From positions 323-64,322 of the forward strand of contig NZ_JACARE010000027.1 of the NCBI RefSeq assembly GCF_013386765.1: DNA of 64,000 nt, given 5' to 3'. The translations under genes were made by a program, and so were the position numbers. This document shows, piece after piece, positions 18,251-27,008 of the stretch. Source of the DNA: Pseudomonas yamanorum (GTDB lineage: Bacteria > Pseudomonadota > Gammaproteobacteria > Pseudomonadales > Pseudomonadaceae). The number at the start of each line of letters is the position of its first letter. Position 1 is the first letter of the stretch. Below the pieces are notes generated by a model. The model searched no databases and was not told where the DNA came from. It saw only the letters and a program-made list of their open reading frames with translations.

Positions 18251-18317
18251 GTACGCCGGCTATTAGCTCACTCTGAGAAAGTAGCCATTTAATAGAAAGT
18301 CCTTGAAGGGGAACACG

Positions 18318-18569
18318 ATGAACAACGTTCTGAAATTCTCTGCTCTGGCTCTGGCCGCAGTTCTGGCTACCGGTTGCAGCAGCGTCTCCAAAGAAACCGA
18401 AGCTCGTCTGACTGCAACTGAAGACGCAGCAGCTCGCTCCCAGGCTCGTGCAGACGAAGCCTACCGTAAAGCTGATGAAGCTCTGGCTGCTGCTCAAAAA
18501 GCACAACAGACTGCTGACGAAGCTAACGAGCGCGCTCTGCGCATGCTTGAAAAAGCAAGCCGCAAGTAA
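18318..18569 (+). CDS. oprI: OprI major outer-membrane lipoprotein
   Basis: An 83-residue Lpp analogue. A lipoprotein signal peptide ends in the lipobox LATGC (Cys20 acylated); the rest is an Ala-rich heptad coiled coil (ARADEAYRKADEALAAAQKA) that forms a trimer in the periplasm. It ends in SRK, with a C-terminal lysine like that of E. coli Lpp which is crosslinked to peptidoglycan. AAGGGG lies seven bases before the ATG. The next gene, on the opposite strand, encodes an L,D-transpeptidase that could make this link. Confidence 0.97.
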   Translation: MNNVLKFSALALAAVLATGCSSVSKETEARLTATEDAAARSQARADEAYRKADEALAAAQKAQQTADEANERALRMLEKASRK

Positions 18570-18590
18570 TAATCCTTCGGGGTTGTTATC

Positions 18591-18622
18591 AAGCCGATCC
18601 ATTCTTGGATCGGCTTTTTTTT
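18591..18622 (+). terminator. Rho-independent terminator of oprI
   Basis: AAGCCGATCC and GGATCGGCTT arms with a short loop, then eight T. It starts 21 bases after the oprI stop. Confidence 0.92.
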
Positions 18623-18634
18623 GCCTGGAATTTC

Positions 18635-18732
18635 GTGGGAGCGGGCTTGCTCGCGAAGATCGTCAACGATGACGCGTGCAGCCTGAAAGAACGCGGTGCT
18701 CGGGAGTTTTTCGCGAGCAAGCTTGCTCCTAC
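18635..18732. repeat. REP pair that reaches into the ldt stop codon
   Basis: Inverted copies GTGGGAGCGGGCTTGCTCGCGAA (18635-18657) and its partner (18709-18731) form a long hairpin. The partner copy ends in CTAC, so the minus-strand L,D-transpeptidase stop codon TAG (18731-18729) lies inside the REP. Confidence 0.85.
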
Positions 18733-19691
18733 TGATCGACCGGCGTGCTCGACACCATCGGCGCCCCGCCCGGCACACCGATTTCGGTCGGCAAACCGTC
18801 TTCGGCGGCAACTACGTCACGCACCTGGTCCCAGTTGACCCGCAGGTTGCTGGACAGGTCTTCACGCTTGAGCAAGGCGTTGATCACCGCAGTGTGCTTG
18901 TCGACCACCGACGGGGTGCCGTCGTCGTTCAGCGGCGTATGGGCTTCCAGATAGACCTTGCCACCGGCTGCGCCGAACTTGTAGGCATCGTTGATGATCC
19001 GCACCGACGTGCCCACCGGCACCATGCTCGCCATTTCCAACACGTTGTTGTTGAACATGCGGAAGCAGCCGTGGCTGGTACGGGTACCAATACCAAACTT
19101 CATGTTGGAGCCGTGGATCAGGTAACCCGGGGTGCCTAGGGTGAACTTGAACGGCCCCAGCGGGTTGTCCGGGCCGGCCGGCACCACGTTGGGCAGCGGG
19201 TCGCCGTTGGCAGCGTGTTCGGCCTTGATCGAGGCGGGCGGGGTCCAGGTCGGGTTGGGGATCTTGCCCGTGATGGTGGTGTGGGCGACCGGAGAGCCCC
19301 AGCCCTCACGGCCAATACCCAGCGGGAACGTGTACACCACGTTCTGGCCCTTGGGGTAGTAGTAGAGCCGGTATTCCGCCAGGTTGATCACGATGCCCTC
19401 ACGCGGGCCCGGCGGCAGGATGAAGCGCGTCGGCAGCACAATCTCGGTACCCGCCCCCGGCAACCAGGCATCGACGCCCGGGTTGGCCGCGACCATCTCC
19501 GAATAACCCAGGTCGTAGGTCGTGCCCAGGTCGGCGAAGGTATCTTCGTACTTGGCCTTGATCACCTGGACCTGGCCAACGATATCTTCACCCGGTGGCG
19601 GCAAAGGCAACTGCAAGGCTGCAGCGGAACCGGCCGCGCAGAGCGCAGCAAGAGACAGGCAGCAGGTGACGACGGAGAGGCGCGACAACAT
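18729..19691 (-). CDS. L,D-transpeptidase with LysM domain
   Basis: A 320-residue periplasmic enzyme: Sec signal (residues 1-25), a LysM-like segment (about 40-80), then a YkuD catalytic domain with HGSNMKFG...TSHGCFRM, where the SHGC cysteine is the nucleophile. Such ErfK/YbiS-type enzymes link the C-terminal lysine of Lpp-type lipoproteins to diaminopimelate of peptidoglycan. Location beside oprI supports that role here. AAGGA precedes ATG 19691. The stop codon is supplied by a REP element, so the last residues may vary between strains. Confidence 0.9.
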   Translation of the reverse strand: MLSRLSVVTCCLSLAALCAAGSAAALQLPLPPPGEDIVGQVQVIKAKYEDTFADLGTTYDLGYSEMVAANPGVDAWLPGAGTEIVLPTRFILPPGPREGIVINLAEYRLYYYPKGQNVVYTFPLGIGREGWGSPVAHTTITGKIPNPTWTPPASIKAEHAANGDPLPNVVPAGPDNPLGPFKFTLGTPGYLIHGSNMKFGIGTRTSHGCFRMFNNNVLEMASMVPVGTSVRIINDAYKFGAAGGKVYLEAHTPLNDDGTPSVVDKHTAVINALLKREDLSSNLRVNWDQVRDVVAAEDGLPTEIGVPGGAPMVSSTPVDQ

Positions 19692-19763
19692 CCGGGAATT
19701 CCTTCGCAGATCGACGGGTAGTAAAAAATGGATTGTACACGGCTGCCCGACAGGCACCCATAT

Positions 19764-20057
19764 TCAAAGTTCGAAGCGCAGCTCTGGCCAGATCGGCGGT
19801 GTGCCGCGTTTTTGCGACTCAAGGATCGCCCGGCATAAGGGGCACAAACGCTGGTCCTGGAAGATCGAGCGATCCACCGACGACCAGCGTGGCTGAGCGG
19901 GCAATAACGTACCGCAGAGGGTACGGTCGATGGACCCGCCCAACTCCAATTGACGCGTCACCAGATGCACCCGGACTTCCTGGCAGGCGAACAGATCCAG
20001 CTGCTCGTCAGGCTCGATCAGTTGGTAGGCAAACAGGGACCAGGCAGGACGCGACAT
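19764..20057 (-). CDS. Conserved hypothetical with CxxC motif
   Basis: A 97-residue protein with no signal peptide. It has cysteines in EQLDLFACQEV, RTLCGTLL and a C-terminal CPLCR pair, which could bind zinc, but no domain name is recognised. The start at 20057 has GGAG six bases upstream; the longer TTG frame is not needed. It sits between the L,D-transpeptidase and tesA on the same strand, a position I recall being kept in PAO1. Confidence 0.75.
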   Translation of the reverse strand: MSRPAWSLFAYQLIEPDEQLDLFACQEVRVHLVTRQLELGGSIDRTLCGTLLPAQPRWSSVDRSIFQDQRLCPLCRAILESQKRGTPPIWPELRFEL

Positions 20058-20115
20058 CGGGGGCTCCAAATCGGGGGGGCGCCACCTTAGCCGAAAGACC
20101 GCTGCTAGAAAAGCG

Positions 20116-20721
20116 TCATAGCAGTGGTTTTAGCGTTGGCCAGACATTTTCCAGCAACTTGCCCTGCGCGCCAACCGCCGGGTGCAATTGGTCAGCCTGC
20201 ATCAGCTCCGGATGACCGCCAACTCCCTCCAGGAAAAACGGTACCAGCGGAACGCTTTTTTCCTTGGCCAGGGCCCCGTAGACCTCGGCAAATGCCGTGG
20301 TGTATTTCGGCCCATAATTGGGCGGCAACTGCATGCCCAACAACAGCACCTTGGCCCCGCCGGCCTTGGACTGGTCGATCATCGATGCAAGATTTTGTTT
20401 CAATTGCGCCGGCGGCTGTCCACGCAAGCCGTCATTGCCGCCCAGCTCAATGATCACCACGTCCGGCTTATGCTCTGCAAGCGCCGCCGGCAGCCGCGCC
20501 AGGCCTCCGGCACTGGTGTCGCCGCTGATGGAGGCGTTGACCACTTTATCGTCGAAACCTTCGCTCTTGAGCCGTTGTCCCAACAACGCTACCCACCCTT
20601 TGCTGGTATCCAGTCCGAAACCGGCACTGATACTATCGCCAACGATCAGGACTGTACCCGCCGCTGCGTTCTGGGCCATGCACATCAAGGCCAGGCCAGC
20701 ACTCAAAAACCACATTCGCAT
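20116..20721 (-). CDS. tesA: TesA-type SGNH esterase/lysophospholipase
   Basis: A 201-residue arylesterase/thioesterase I. Signal peptide (residues 1-21, AAA-G), block I GDS with Ser30, block III GGND, and block V DQLHP with the catalytic Asp and His. It acts in the periplasm on acyl-CoA, lysophospholipid or aryl esters. The ATG at 20721 has GGAG six bases upstream. It is divergent from an ABC exporter pair by only 10 bases, the same order as tesA-ybbA-ybbP in E. coli. Confidence 0.93.
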   Translation of the reverse strand: MRMWFLSAGLALMCMAQNAAAGTVLIVGDSISAGFGLDTSKGWVALLGQRLKSEGFDDKVVNASISGDTSAGGLARLPAALAEHKPDVVIIELGGNDGLRGQPPAQLKQNLASMIDQSKAGGAKVLLLGMQLPPNYGPKYTTAFAEVYGALAKEKSVPLVPFFLEGVGGHPELMQADQLHPAVGAQGKLLENVWPTLKPLL

Positions 20722-20731
20722 TGGATTCTCC

Positions 20732-21415
20732 ATGGGCGCAAGCATTCTCACCGCGCGAAACCTTAGCAAAGTGGTTCCCAGCGCGGAAGGTGAACTGACT
20801 ATCCTGCACGAACTGAGCCTGGAACTGAACAAGGGCGATAGCCTGGCTATCGTTGGTGCCTCCGGTTCCGGCAAATCCACCCTCCTCGGCCTGTTGGCCG
20901 GCCTCGACCTGCCCAGCAGCGGCGAAGTCACCCTCGCCGGCCAGGCCCTGAGCACCCTCGACGAAGATCAACGTGCGCGCATCCGCGCCGAACACGTGGG
21001 TTTTGTGTTCCAGTCCTTCCAGTTGCTCGACAGTCTCAATGCGCTGGAAAACGTGATGCTGCCGCTGGAACTGGACGGCCGCAAGGACGCCCGCGAACGC
21101 GCCAAACACCTGCTGGAACGCGTCGGCCTGGGCCAGCGCCTCACCCACTCGCCACGCCAGCTATCGGGCGGCGAACAGCAGCGAGTGGCGATTGCCCGGG
21201 CGTTTGCCGCCGAACCGGATGTGCTGTTTGCCGATGAACCCACCGGCAACCTCGACAGCCACACCGGCGAGCGCATCAGTGACCTGCTGTTCGAACTCAA
21301 CAAAGAGAGCGGCACAACCCTGGTGCTGGTCACCCATGACGAGCGCCTGGCCCACCGTTGCCGACGCCTGATCCGTCTTGAAGCCGGCCTGATGGTCGCG
21401 CCCCTGGAGCCTTGA
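20732..21415 (+). CDS. ABC transporter ATPase, YbbA/LolD type
   Basis: A 227-residue MacB/LolD-class ATPase with intact motifs: Walker A GASGSGKST (42-50), Q-loop VFQSFQLL, signature LSGGEQQRVAIARA (from 144), Walker B VLFADE and switch His202. The start overlaps the tesA regulatory region; the ribosome site is weak. It overlaps the permease gene downstream by one base (TGATG), so the pair is an operon. The E. coli counterpart YbbA works with YbbP; the substrate is unknown. Confidence 0.93.
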   Translation: MGASILTARNLSKVVPSAEGELTILHELSLELNKGDSLAIVGASGSGKSTLLGLLAGLDLPSSGEVTLAGQALSTLDEDQRARIRAEHVGFVFQSFQLLDSLNALENVMLPLELDGRKDARERAKHLLERVGLGQRLTHSPRQLSGGEQQRVAIARAFAAEPDVLFADEPTGNLDSHTGERISDLLFELNKESGTTLVLVTHDERLAHRCRRLIRLEAGLMVAPLEP

Positions 21416-23925
21416 TGGCACGTTTGCCGCTGTTGCGCCTGTTCAGCCTTGCCCTTCGCCAGTTGCTGCGCGATGCCCGCGCCGGCGAACTGCGCGTGCT
21501 GTTCTTCGCGCTGCTGGTGGCCGTCGCCGCCAGCACCGCCATCGGTTACTTCGGTGCCCGCCTGAACGGCGCCATGATGTTGCGCGCCACCGAATTCCTG
21601 GCGGCCGACCTGGTGCTTGAGGGCAGTTCGCCCGCCCGCACCGAGCAAATCCAGAGCGGCACCGAGCTGGGCTTGCAGCACGCCCGGGTCGTGGAGTTCT
21701 CCAGCGTGATTGCCACTGACAATGGCATCCAGCTGTCCAGCATCAAGGCGGTCAACGAGGAATATCCGTTACGCGGCGAGCTGAAGAGCGCCGCCGAGCC
21801 CTTCGGCGCAGAAACCGCCGGGGGTGGTCCCAAACCCGGTGAAGCCTGGGTGGAAGCGCGGCTGCTGACGGCGCTGAACCTGAAGATCGGCGACAGCATC
21901 GACGTCGGCATGAAGACCCTGCGTCTGGCTCGCGTGCTGACCTACGAACCGGATCGCGCCGGCAACTTCTATAGCCTGACGCCCAGGGTGATGATCAACC
22001 TCGCCGACCTCAGTGCCACCGGCGTGGTGCAGCCCGGCAGCCGCGTGAGCTATCGCGACCTCTGGCGCGCGCCCCAGGGCGGCACCGTGCTGCAAACCTA
22101 TCGCGACCTGGTCAAGCCCGGCCTCGCGGCCAACCAGCGGCTGCAGGATGCTCGCGACGGCAACCAGCAGATCGGTGGTGCCTTGGGCAAGGCCGAGCGT
22201 TACTTGAACATGGCCAGTCTGGTGGCAGTGCTTCTTTCCGGGGTGGCGGTGGCGCTCTCGGCGAACCGCTTCGCCAGTCGACGCTTTGATGCCAGTGCCT
22301 TGCTGCGCTGCCTCGGTTTGTCGCGGCGCGAGACCATGTTGCTGTTCAGCCTGCAACTGACCGTGCTGGGGCTGCTGGCCAGCCTGAGCGGCGCCCTGCT
22401 TGGCTGGCTGGCGCAACTGGGGCTGTTTGCGCTGTTGCATGACCTGCTGCCGGCGGATGTTCCGCCTGGCGGGCTATTCCCGGCCATCGCCGGGATCGGC
22501 ACCGGGCTGGTGGCCCTCGCCGGTTTTGCCCTGCCGCCACTGGCCGCGCTGGGTCGTGTGCCACCGCTGCGGGTACTGCGGCGCGACCTGTTGCCGATCC
22601 CTTCCAGCACCTGGATGGTCTACGGCGCGGCGCTCTTCGCCCTGGGCCTGATCATGTGGCGCCTGAGTCTCGACCTGGTGCTGACCTTCGCCCTGCTGGG
22701 TGGCGGCGTGATCGCCGCGCTGGTTCTCGGCGGACTGCTCCTGCTGCTGTTGCAGAGCCTGCGTCGCCTGCTGGCCCGGGCCTCCCTGCCCTGGCGCCTG
22801 GGGTTGGGCCAGTTGCTGCGTCATCCACTGGCCGCGGCGGGCCAGTCCCTGGCGTTCGGGTTGATCCTGTTGTCCATGGGCTTGATTGCATTGTTGCGTG
22901 GCGAACTGCTCGACACCTGGCAAAACCAGTTGCCCAAGGACGCCCCCAACTATTTCGCCCTGAACATCCTGCCCGCCGACAAAGACACCTTCGGCGCCCG
23001 CCTCCTGGAGTTGCAGGCGCAGTCTGCGCCGTTGTACCCGGTGGTGCCGGGGCGACTGATCAGTATCAATGGCGCGCCGGTGCAGGAGATCGTCAGCAAG
23101 GACTCCAGCGGCGACCGCGCAGTACAGAGGGACTTGAGCCTGACCTGGGCCGCCGATCTGCCACCGGGTAACAAACTCACGGCAGGATCCTGGTGGACGA
23201 CGCAACCGAGCGACGAGATTCCCGGTGTCTCGGTGGAGGCCAAGGTTGCCGATAGCCTGAAACTCAAGCTCAACGATCACCTGGTGTTCACCGTCGGCGG
23301 GGAGAACCGTGAAGCGCGGGTTACCAGCCTGAGGGAAATCAACTGGGACAACTTCCAGCCCAACTTCTTCATGATCTTCCAGCCCGGCACCTTGAAGGAC
23401 CTGCCGGCGACCTACCTGACCAGCTTCTACCTGGCGCCCGGTCATGACCAGCAGATCGTCGACCTCTCCCGGGCCTTTCCGGCGGTGACCATCCTGCAAG
23501 TGGAGGCCCTGCTGGAGCAACTGCGCAGCATCCTGGCCCAGGTCACTCTGGCGGTGGAGTACGTGCTGTTGTTTGTGCTGGCTGCGGGGATGGCCGTGTT
23601 GTTCTCCGGCCTGCAGGCCACACTGGATGAACGGATTCGCCAAGGTGCCCTGCTGCGGGCGCTGGGGGCGGAGCGCAAGTTGCTGGTCAAGGCCCGGCGT
23701 ATCGAGTTCGGGTTGTTGGGCGCGGTCAGCGGCCTGCTGGCAGCGCTGGGCACGGAACTGGTGACGCTGGTGCTGTATCGCTATGCGTTCGACCTGATCT
23801 GGCACCCGCATCCATGGCTGTTGCTGCTGCCGGTGATCGGCGCGGTGCTGATCGGCGGCGCCGGCGTGTTCGGCACCCGCCGCGCGTTGAATGCCAGCCC
23901 GTTAACGGTGCTGCGCGAGGGCTGA
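21415..23925 (+). CDS. ABC transporter permease, YbbP/FtsX type
   Basis: An 836-residue inner-membrane permease with a single N-terminal helix (about residues 15-45), a large periplasmic domain, two groups of membrane helices in the middle and a second FtsX domain at the C-terminus ending TRRALNASPLTVLREG. This duplicated FtsX layout is the YbbP pattern. GGAG is five bases before ATG 21415. It works with the ATPase just upstream. A hairpin separates it from convergent greB. Confidence 0.92.
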   Translation: MARLPLLRLFSLALRQLLRDARAGELRVLFFALLVAVAASTAIGYFGARLNGAMMLRATEFLAADLVLEGSSPARTEQIQSGTELGLQHARVVEFSSVIATDNGIQLSSIKAVNEEYPLRGELKSAAEPFGAETAGGGPKPGEAWVEARLLTALNLKIGDSIDVGMKTLRLARVLTYEPDRAGNFYSLTPRVMINLADLSATGVVQPGSRVSYRDLWRAPQGGTVLQTYRDLVKPGLAANQRLQDARDGNQQIGGALGKAERYLNMASLVAVLLSGVAVALSANRFASRRFDASALLRCLGLSRRETMLLFSLQLTVLGLLASLSGALLGWLAQLGLFALLHDLLPADVPPGGLFPAIAGIGTGLVALAGFALPPLAALGRVPPLRVLRRDLLPIPSSTWMVYGAALFALGLIMWRLSLDLVLTFALLGGGVIAALVLGGLLLLLLQSLRRLLARASLPWRLGLGQLLRHPLAAAGQSLAFGLILLSMGLIALLRGELLDTWQNQLPKDAPNYFALNILPADKDTFGARLLELQAQSAPLYPVVPGRLISINGAPVQEIVSKDSSGDRAVQRDLSLTWAADLPPGNKLTAGSWWTTQPSDEIPGVSVEAKVADSLKLKLNDHLVFTVGGENREARVTSLREINWDNFQPNFFMIFQPGTLKDLPATYLTSFYLAPGHDQQIVDLSRAFPAVTILQVEALLEQLRSILAQVTLAVEYVLLFVLAAGMAVLFSGLQATLDERIRQGALLRALGAERKLLVKARRIEFGLLGAVSGLLAALGTELVTLVLYRYAFDLIWHPHPWLLLLPVIGAVLIGGAGVFGTRRALNASPLTVLREG

Positions 23926-23932
23926 AAACGCA

Positions 23933-23966
23933 GATGGCCCGCGCTCTTTAAAAAGCACGGGCCATC
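23933..23966. terminator. Hairpin between convergent permease and greB
   Basis: GATGGCCCG (23933-23941) pairs with CGGGCCATC (23958-23966). There is no long T-run, so it may be a weak bidirectional terminator. Confidence 0.55.
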
Positions 23967-23971
23967 CGTTG

Positions 23972-24445
23972 TTACTTCACATATTCGATAGCCGTGATCC
24001 ACCAGCACACTTCGCCGGTTGGAGTCTGCACAAGCGCTTCGTCATCCACTTCCTTGCGCAACAATGCCCGGGCCATGGGTGAGTCGATGGAGATGTAGTC
24101 CATGCGCTCATAGATCTCATCGTAACCCACGATACGAAAACGCTTGGTCTGCCCCTGCTCGTTTTCAATCTCTACCCAGGCGCCGAAAAATACCTTCCCT
24201 TCCTGCTCCGGCATGTACTCGACCACGCGCATGTCTTCAAGGCGCTTGCGCAGATAGCGCACACGGCGATCAATCTCCCGCAGCAGCTTCTTGTTGTACT
24301 GGTAGTCGGCGTTCTCGCTCCGGTCTCCCAGGGAAGCGGCCCACGTCACTTTACGGGTGGTATCAGGGCGCTTTTCTCGCCACAGGTAATCAAGCTCCTT
24401 TTTCAGGGCTTCATGACCTTCTTTGGTAATCAGCTTGGTGCTCAA
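23972..24445 (-). CDS. greB: GreB transcript cleavage factor
   Basis: A 157-residue GreB: the coiled-coil tip WAASLGDRSENADYQYNKK carries the conserved acidic pair, and the C-terminal domain has EGKVFFGAWVEIEN, RIVGYDEI and SIDSPMARALL. It restarts backtracked RNA polymerase. The open frame extends to 24508, but a TTG at 24445 gives STKLITKEGHEALKKEL, matching the N-terminus and the 158-residue length of E. coli GreB. No strong ribosome site supports either choice, so the start is moderately sure. Confidence 0.93.
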   Translation of the reverse strand: MSTKLITKEGHEALKKELDYLWREKRPDTTRKVTWAASLGDRSENADYQYNKKLLREIDRRVRYLRKRLEDMRVVEYMPEQEGKVFFGAWVEIENEQGQTKRFRIVGYDEIYERMDYISIDSPMARALLRKEVDDEALVQTPTGEVCWWITAIEYVK

Positions 24446-24599
24446 AAGCTCTACATCCCCTGGAAGTTTCCATTTTTCAGACCCGCGGCCGCGTCCGGCA
24501 CAGCGCATTTAACGCCCGATGCAGACTGTGGGGGTCGATGATAAATGAACGCAGGAAAGTAGCCAGACCCAGCGCTGGATTCCGGCAGCCAACGCCGCG

Positions 24600-25760
24600 T
24601 CAGTTCGCATCCGGTTGAAGCGGGTGCCCTTCAGGCTGGGAGCGCCCAGTCTCGCTCAGCCAAGCAAGAGACTCATCCAGGGTTTGAAGCGCGACCCTCA
24701 GGTTGTCCCGCAGAACCGGCAATTGAAACAGTGCTGCCGCCAACTGTTGCTCCTTGTGGCGAACCGCCAGGTCACGGTCATGCAACCGGGTTTCCTGGCT
24801 CTCCAGATAGCGCGCACGCTCATCCATTCGACGCTGCTCCGCCTGGTTTAACGCGGCGCTGCCGGCCAGTTGTTCCTCCCGGGCAGTCAGCGTGTGGGCC
24901 AACAACTGCAGGGACGCTTCTTTCTCGGCAATGCTCTCGCCGCTGCGCTGGCTCTCCTGCTCGAAGTCGGCCTTTTCCTGACGAAGTTCCAGACTCAGCT
25001 GCTCGAGCGCTTCCTCCTGCCTGAGCACAGCGAGCTTCTGCTGCGTCAACTCTTGCGCCACTCGGGAAAGATTGGCGAGCGTATCGTCCACCTCGAATAG
25101 TGTGGGCGAGTCTTGCCGGGCGGGTTCAGGTTGTCGGATTACCGGGGCCTGCAGTGGAGCGGCGACCACAGGTGCCTCGACCAATGCTGAGGGTGGCGGT
25201 TCAACGAGGGGTTCGGGTACCGGCGGCGCAGGCTCTGAATGTTCAAGGGCCCGTGGAGGAGAAACCATCGTTGAGGAGAAACGAATCGACGGCACGATCA
25301 ATGAGTTGCTTTCGATAGCGGGCAAGCCGGGCGCGGAAGTGCCGAGGGTGATCACCTTCATCACCAGGGATTTCTTGATCGTCAACGAATGATGATCTTC
25401 AGGCCTGGCAGGTGGCAGTTTGCAGCCTTTCAGATCAACGAAATGATAGGGAATCTGGGGCTCACCGGTGCTTGCGGATTTTGCCACGGGCGCAGCGGCA
25501 AGTGTCAGGATCTGCTTGAAGACACGGGTCGCTGTTTGCAGGTCTTCCTTGGAATCTATCGCCCCGAGAAAGTAGCGTTCGGACTTTTTACGCAGCGCCG
25601 CGAGATATACCCGTGAACTACCGGGCTCTGTCTCTTCATCCAGGCTATAGGCAAGGAAATTGGAAGCAATCTGAGCCACCGCAAAACTACAAAGCAGTGC
25701 ACCGTTGACCGGCGCATCATGCCCGGACTGCTCAAGAACAAGGGTACGTAGAAGCAGCAT
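24600..25760 (-). CDS. Unknown protein with Pro-rich linker and coiled coil
   Basis: A 386-residue protein with no recognised domain. Residues 1-135 look globular (FAVAQIASNFLAYSLDEETE, SRVYLAALRKKSERYFLG); about 165-215 is Pro/Ala-rich and disordered; about 225-345 is a long Glu/Gln/Leu-rich coiled coil; the tail is short. No signal peptide or membrane helix is evident. GGAG lies eight bases before ATG 25760. It is divergent from the GldA-like operon, with a hairpin in the shared region, so a joint role is possible but unproven. Confidence 0.65.
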   Translation of the reverse strand: MLLLRTLVLEQSGHDAPVNGALLCSFAVAQIASNFLAYSLDEETEPGSSRVYLAALRKKSERYFLGAIDSKEDLQTATRVFKQILTLAAAPVAKSASTGEPQIPYHFVDLKGCKLPPARPEDHHSLTIKKSLVMKVITLGTSAPGLPAIESNSLIVPSIRFSSTMVSPPRALEHSEPAPPVPEPLVEPPPSALVEAPVVAAPLQAPVIRQPEPARQDSPTLFEVDDTLANLSRVAQELTQQKLAVLRQEEALEQLSLELRQEKADFEQESQRSGESIAEKEASLQLLAHTLTAREEQLAGSAALNQAEQRRMDERARYLESQETRLHDRDLAVRHKEQQLAAALFQLPVLRDNLRVALQTLDESLAWLSETGRSQPEGHPLQPDAN

Positions 25761-26081
25761 GATGATCAGGCTCCATTTGAAATTGGCAGAACGTCAGATT
25801 CACACCAAATAAAATATGACAACAATTGACGCATCAACAATATAACAATTGTTGATGCGCGTTATCGCGTCGTACGTAGGACTTATCTTATTCGGGCACT
25901 TCGGCGTTTCCAAGACAGCCTATTGAACGTACCATTTTTTAACAGTACGACACTGGACATACGCCAATCATAAATATTTCAAATTTTGACTTTTCGAGCA
26001 CTCACAACCTGCCGTTCATGCAGGTTAATCGGGGTATCGATTTAATCGGGCCTCGCCATATTCATTCAGTAGAAAAGCATA
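25761..26081. other. AT-rich divergent control region with perfect hairpin
   Basis: No gene in these 321 bases. A perfect 10-base inverted repeat GCATCAACAA (25831-25840) / TTGTTGATGC (25849-25858) has an 8-base AT-rich loop (TATAACAA). It is not followed by a T-run, so it looks more like a regulator site than a terminator. The region is lower in GC than the flanks. Confidence 0.6.
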
Positions 26082-27008
26082 ATGATCGAGATAACGAGCC
26101 TGACAAAAAACATGGGCGCAAAAAGCATTATCCATGATATGTCATTCAACGCCAAAACCCAGGAATGCCTGGGCTTATTTGGAAATGATGGTGCAGGGAA
26201 AACAACTATCATCAAAATGATATCAGGCTCGATCACACCCTCTTCAGGCCAAATAAAAATATTCGGTAACGATATAGCCCTCAATGCATTCCAGGCAAAG
26301 AAGATGACGGGCTACCAGCCAGAATCACTTCCAAGCCATAACGCAATGAGCGTGAAGGGATATCTTGATTTTATTGCTGACGTACGCGGATTCCGCGGCG
26401 CGCAAAAGCGCAAGATGATTGACCGGGCGGTCGCACGGCTGGAGCTCTGGCGGATACTCAAATGCCCGATCGAAACGCTCACGGCAGGCTTGAAACGCAA
26501 AGTCGCCATCGCCCAGGCAATCCTGCATGACCCCGGCCTGCTGTTGCTCGACGAGCCAACGGAAGGGCTGAGCGCCGATCAAAAACACAAAGTCAGAATG
26601 CTCATCAAGTCGCTCAACGATGAAATGACGATCATCGTCGCGTCCCGCTCTCCTGAAGAGCTGACCAGTATTTGTAACAGGGCACTGGTGATCGCCGACG
26701 GCCGCCTGGTGGCAGACACTTCCCTGCCCGAATTGCAACGCAGTTCCCGTCATTACCAGGCGGTCACCCTTGCAGCCGATACGCCACTGGACCTGCTGGC
26801 CCTGGCAGTATTGCCAGGCGTCGCCGGCATCGAGGAAGACCGTGAGACCCCCGGCACGGTGACCATACTCGCTATCCCGGGGCAAACGATTTATCCCCAG
26901 ATCAATGCCCTGATCGCCCACCGCCGGTGGAAAATCAACGCCCTGAACCTTGAACTCGGGCGACTGCACGAAGTGGTCCGCCACATGAGCCAGGAGGCCT
27001 CGAATTGA
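26082..27008 (+). CDS. GldA-like ABC ATPase, atypical motifs
   Basis: A 308-residue ABC-2 type ATPase. Walker A is GNDGAGKTT (34-42), Q-loop Gln79 and Walker B LLLLDE (Glu158) are intact. The signature is LTAGLKRKV rather than LSGG, and the switch-loop histidine normally seen in (T/S)(T/S)H is replaced in VASRSPEEL (Arg189). Residues 210-308 form an extra C-terminal domain as in drug- or Gld-type ATPases. The ribosome site is weak. It overlaps the next gene (TTGA), so the three downstream genes are coupled. Hydrolysis may be slow or need a partner. Confidence 0.85.
   Translation: MIEITSLTKNMGAKSIIHDMSFNAKTQECLGLFGNDGAGKTTIIKMISGSITPSSGQIKIFGNDIALNAFQAKKMTGYQPESLPSHNAMSVKGYLDFIADVRGFRGAQKRKMIDRAVARLELWRILKCPIETLTAGLKRKVAIAQAILHDPGLLLLDEPTEGLSADQKHKVRMLIKSLNDEMTIIVASRSPEELTSICNRALVIADGRLVADTSLPELQRSSRHYQAVTLAADTPLDLLALAVLPGVAGIEEDRETPGTVTILAIPGQTIYPQINALIAHRRWKINALNLELGRLHEVVRHMSQEASN

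Noticed and set aside
18066..18266. A 66-codon frame before oprI
   Set aside because: No ribosome site, overlaps the probable oprI promoter and shows no family feature.
21415..23925. Possible LolC/LolE or MacB lipoprotein system
   Set aside because: The permease has the duplicated FtsX layout of YbbP and the tesA-linked order of the ybb locus, so a Lol or MacB name is not justified.
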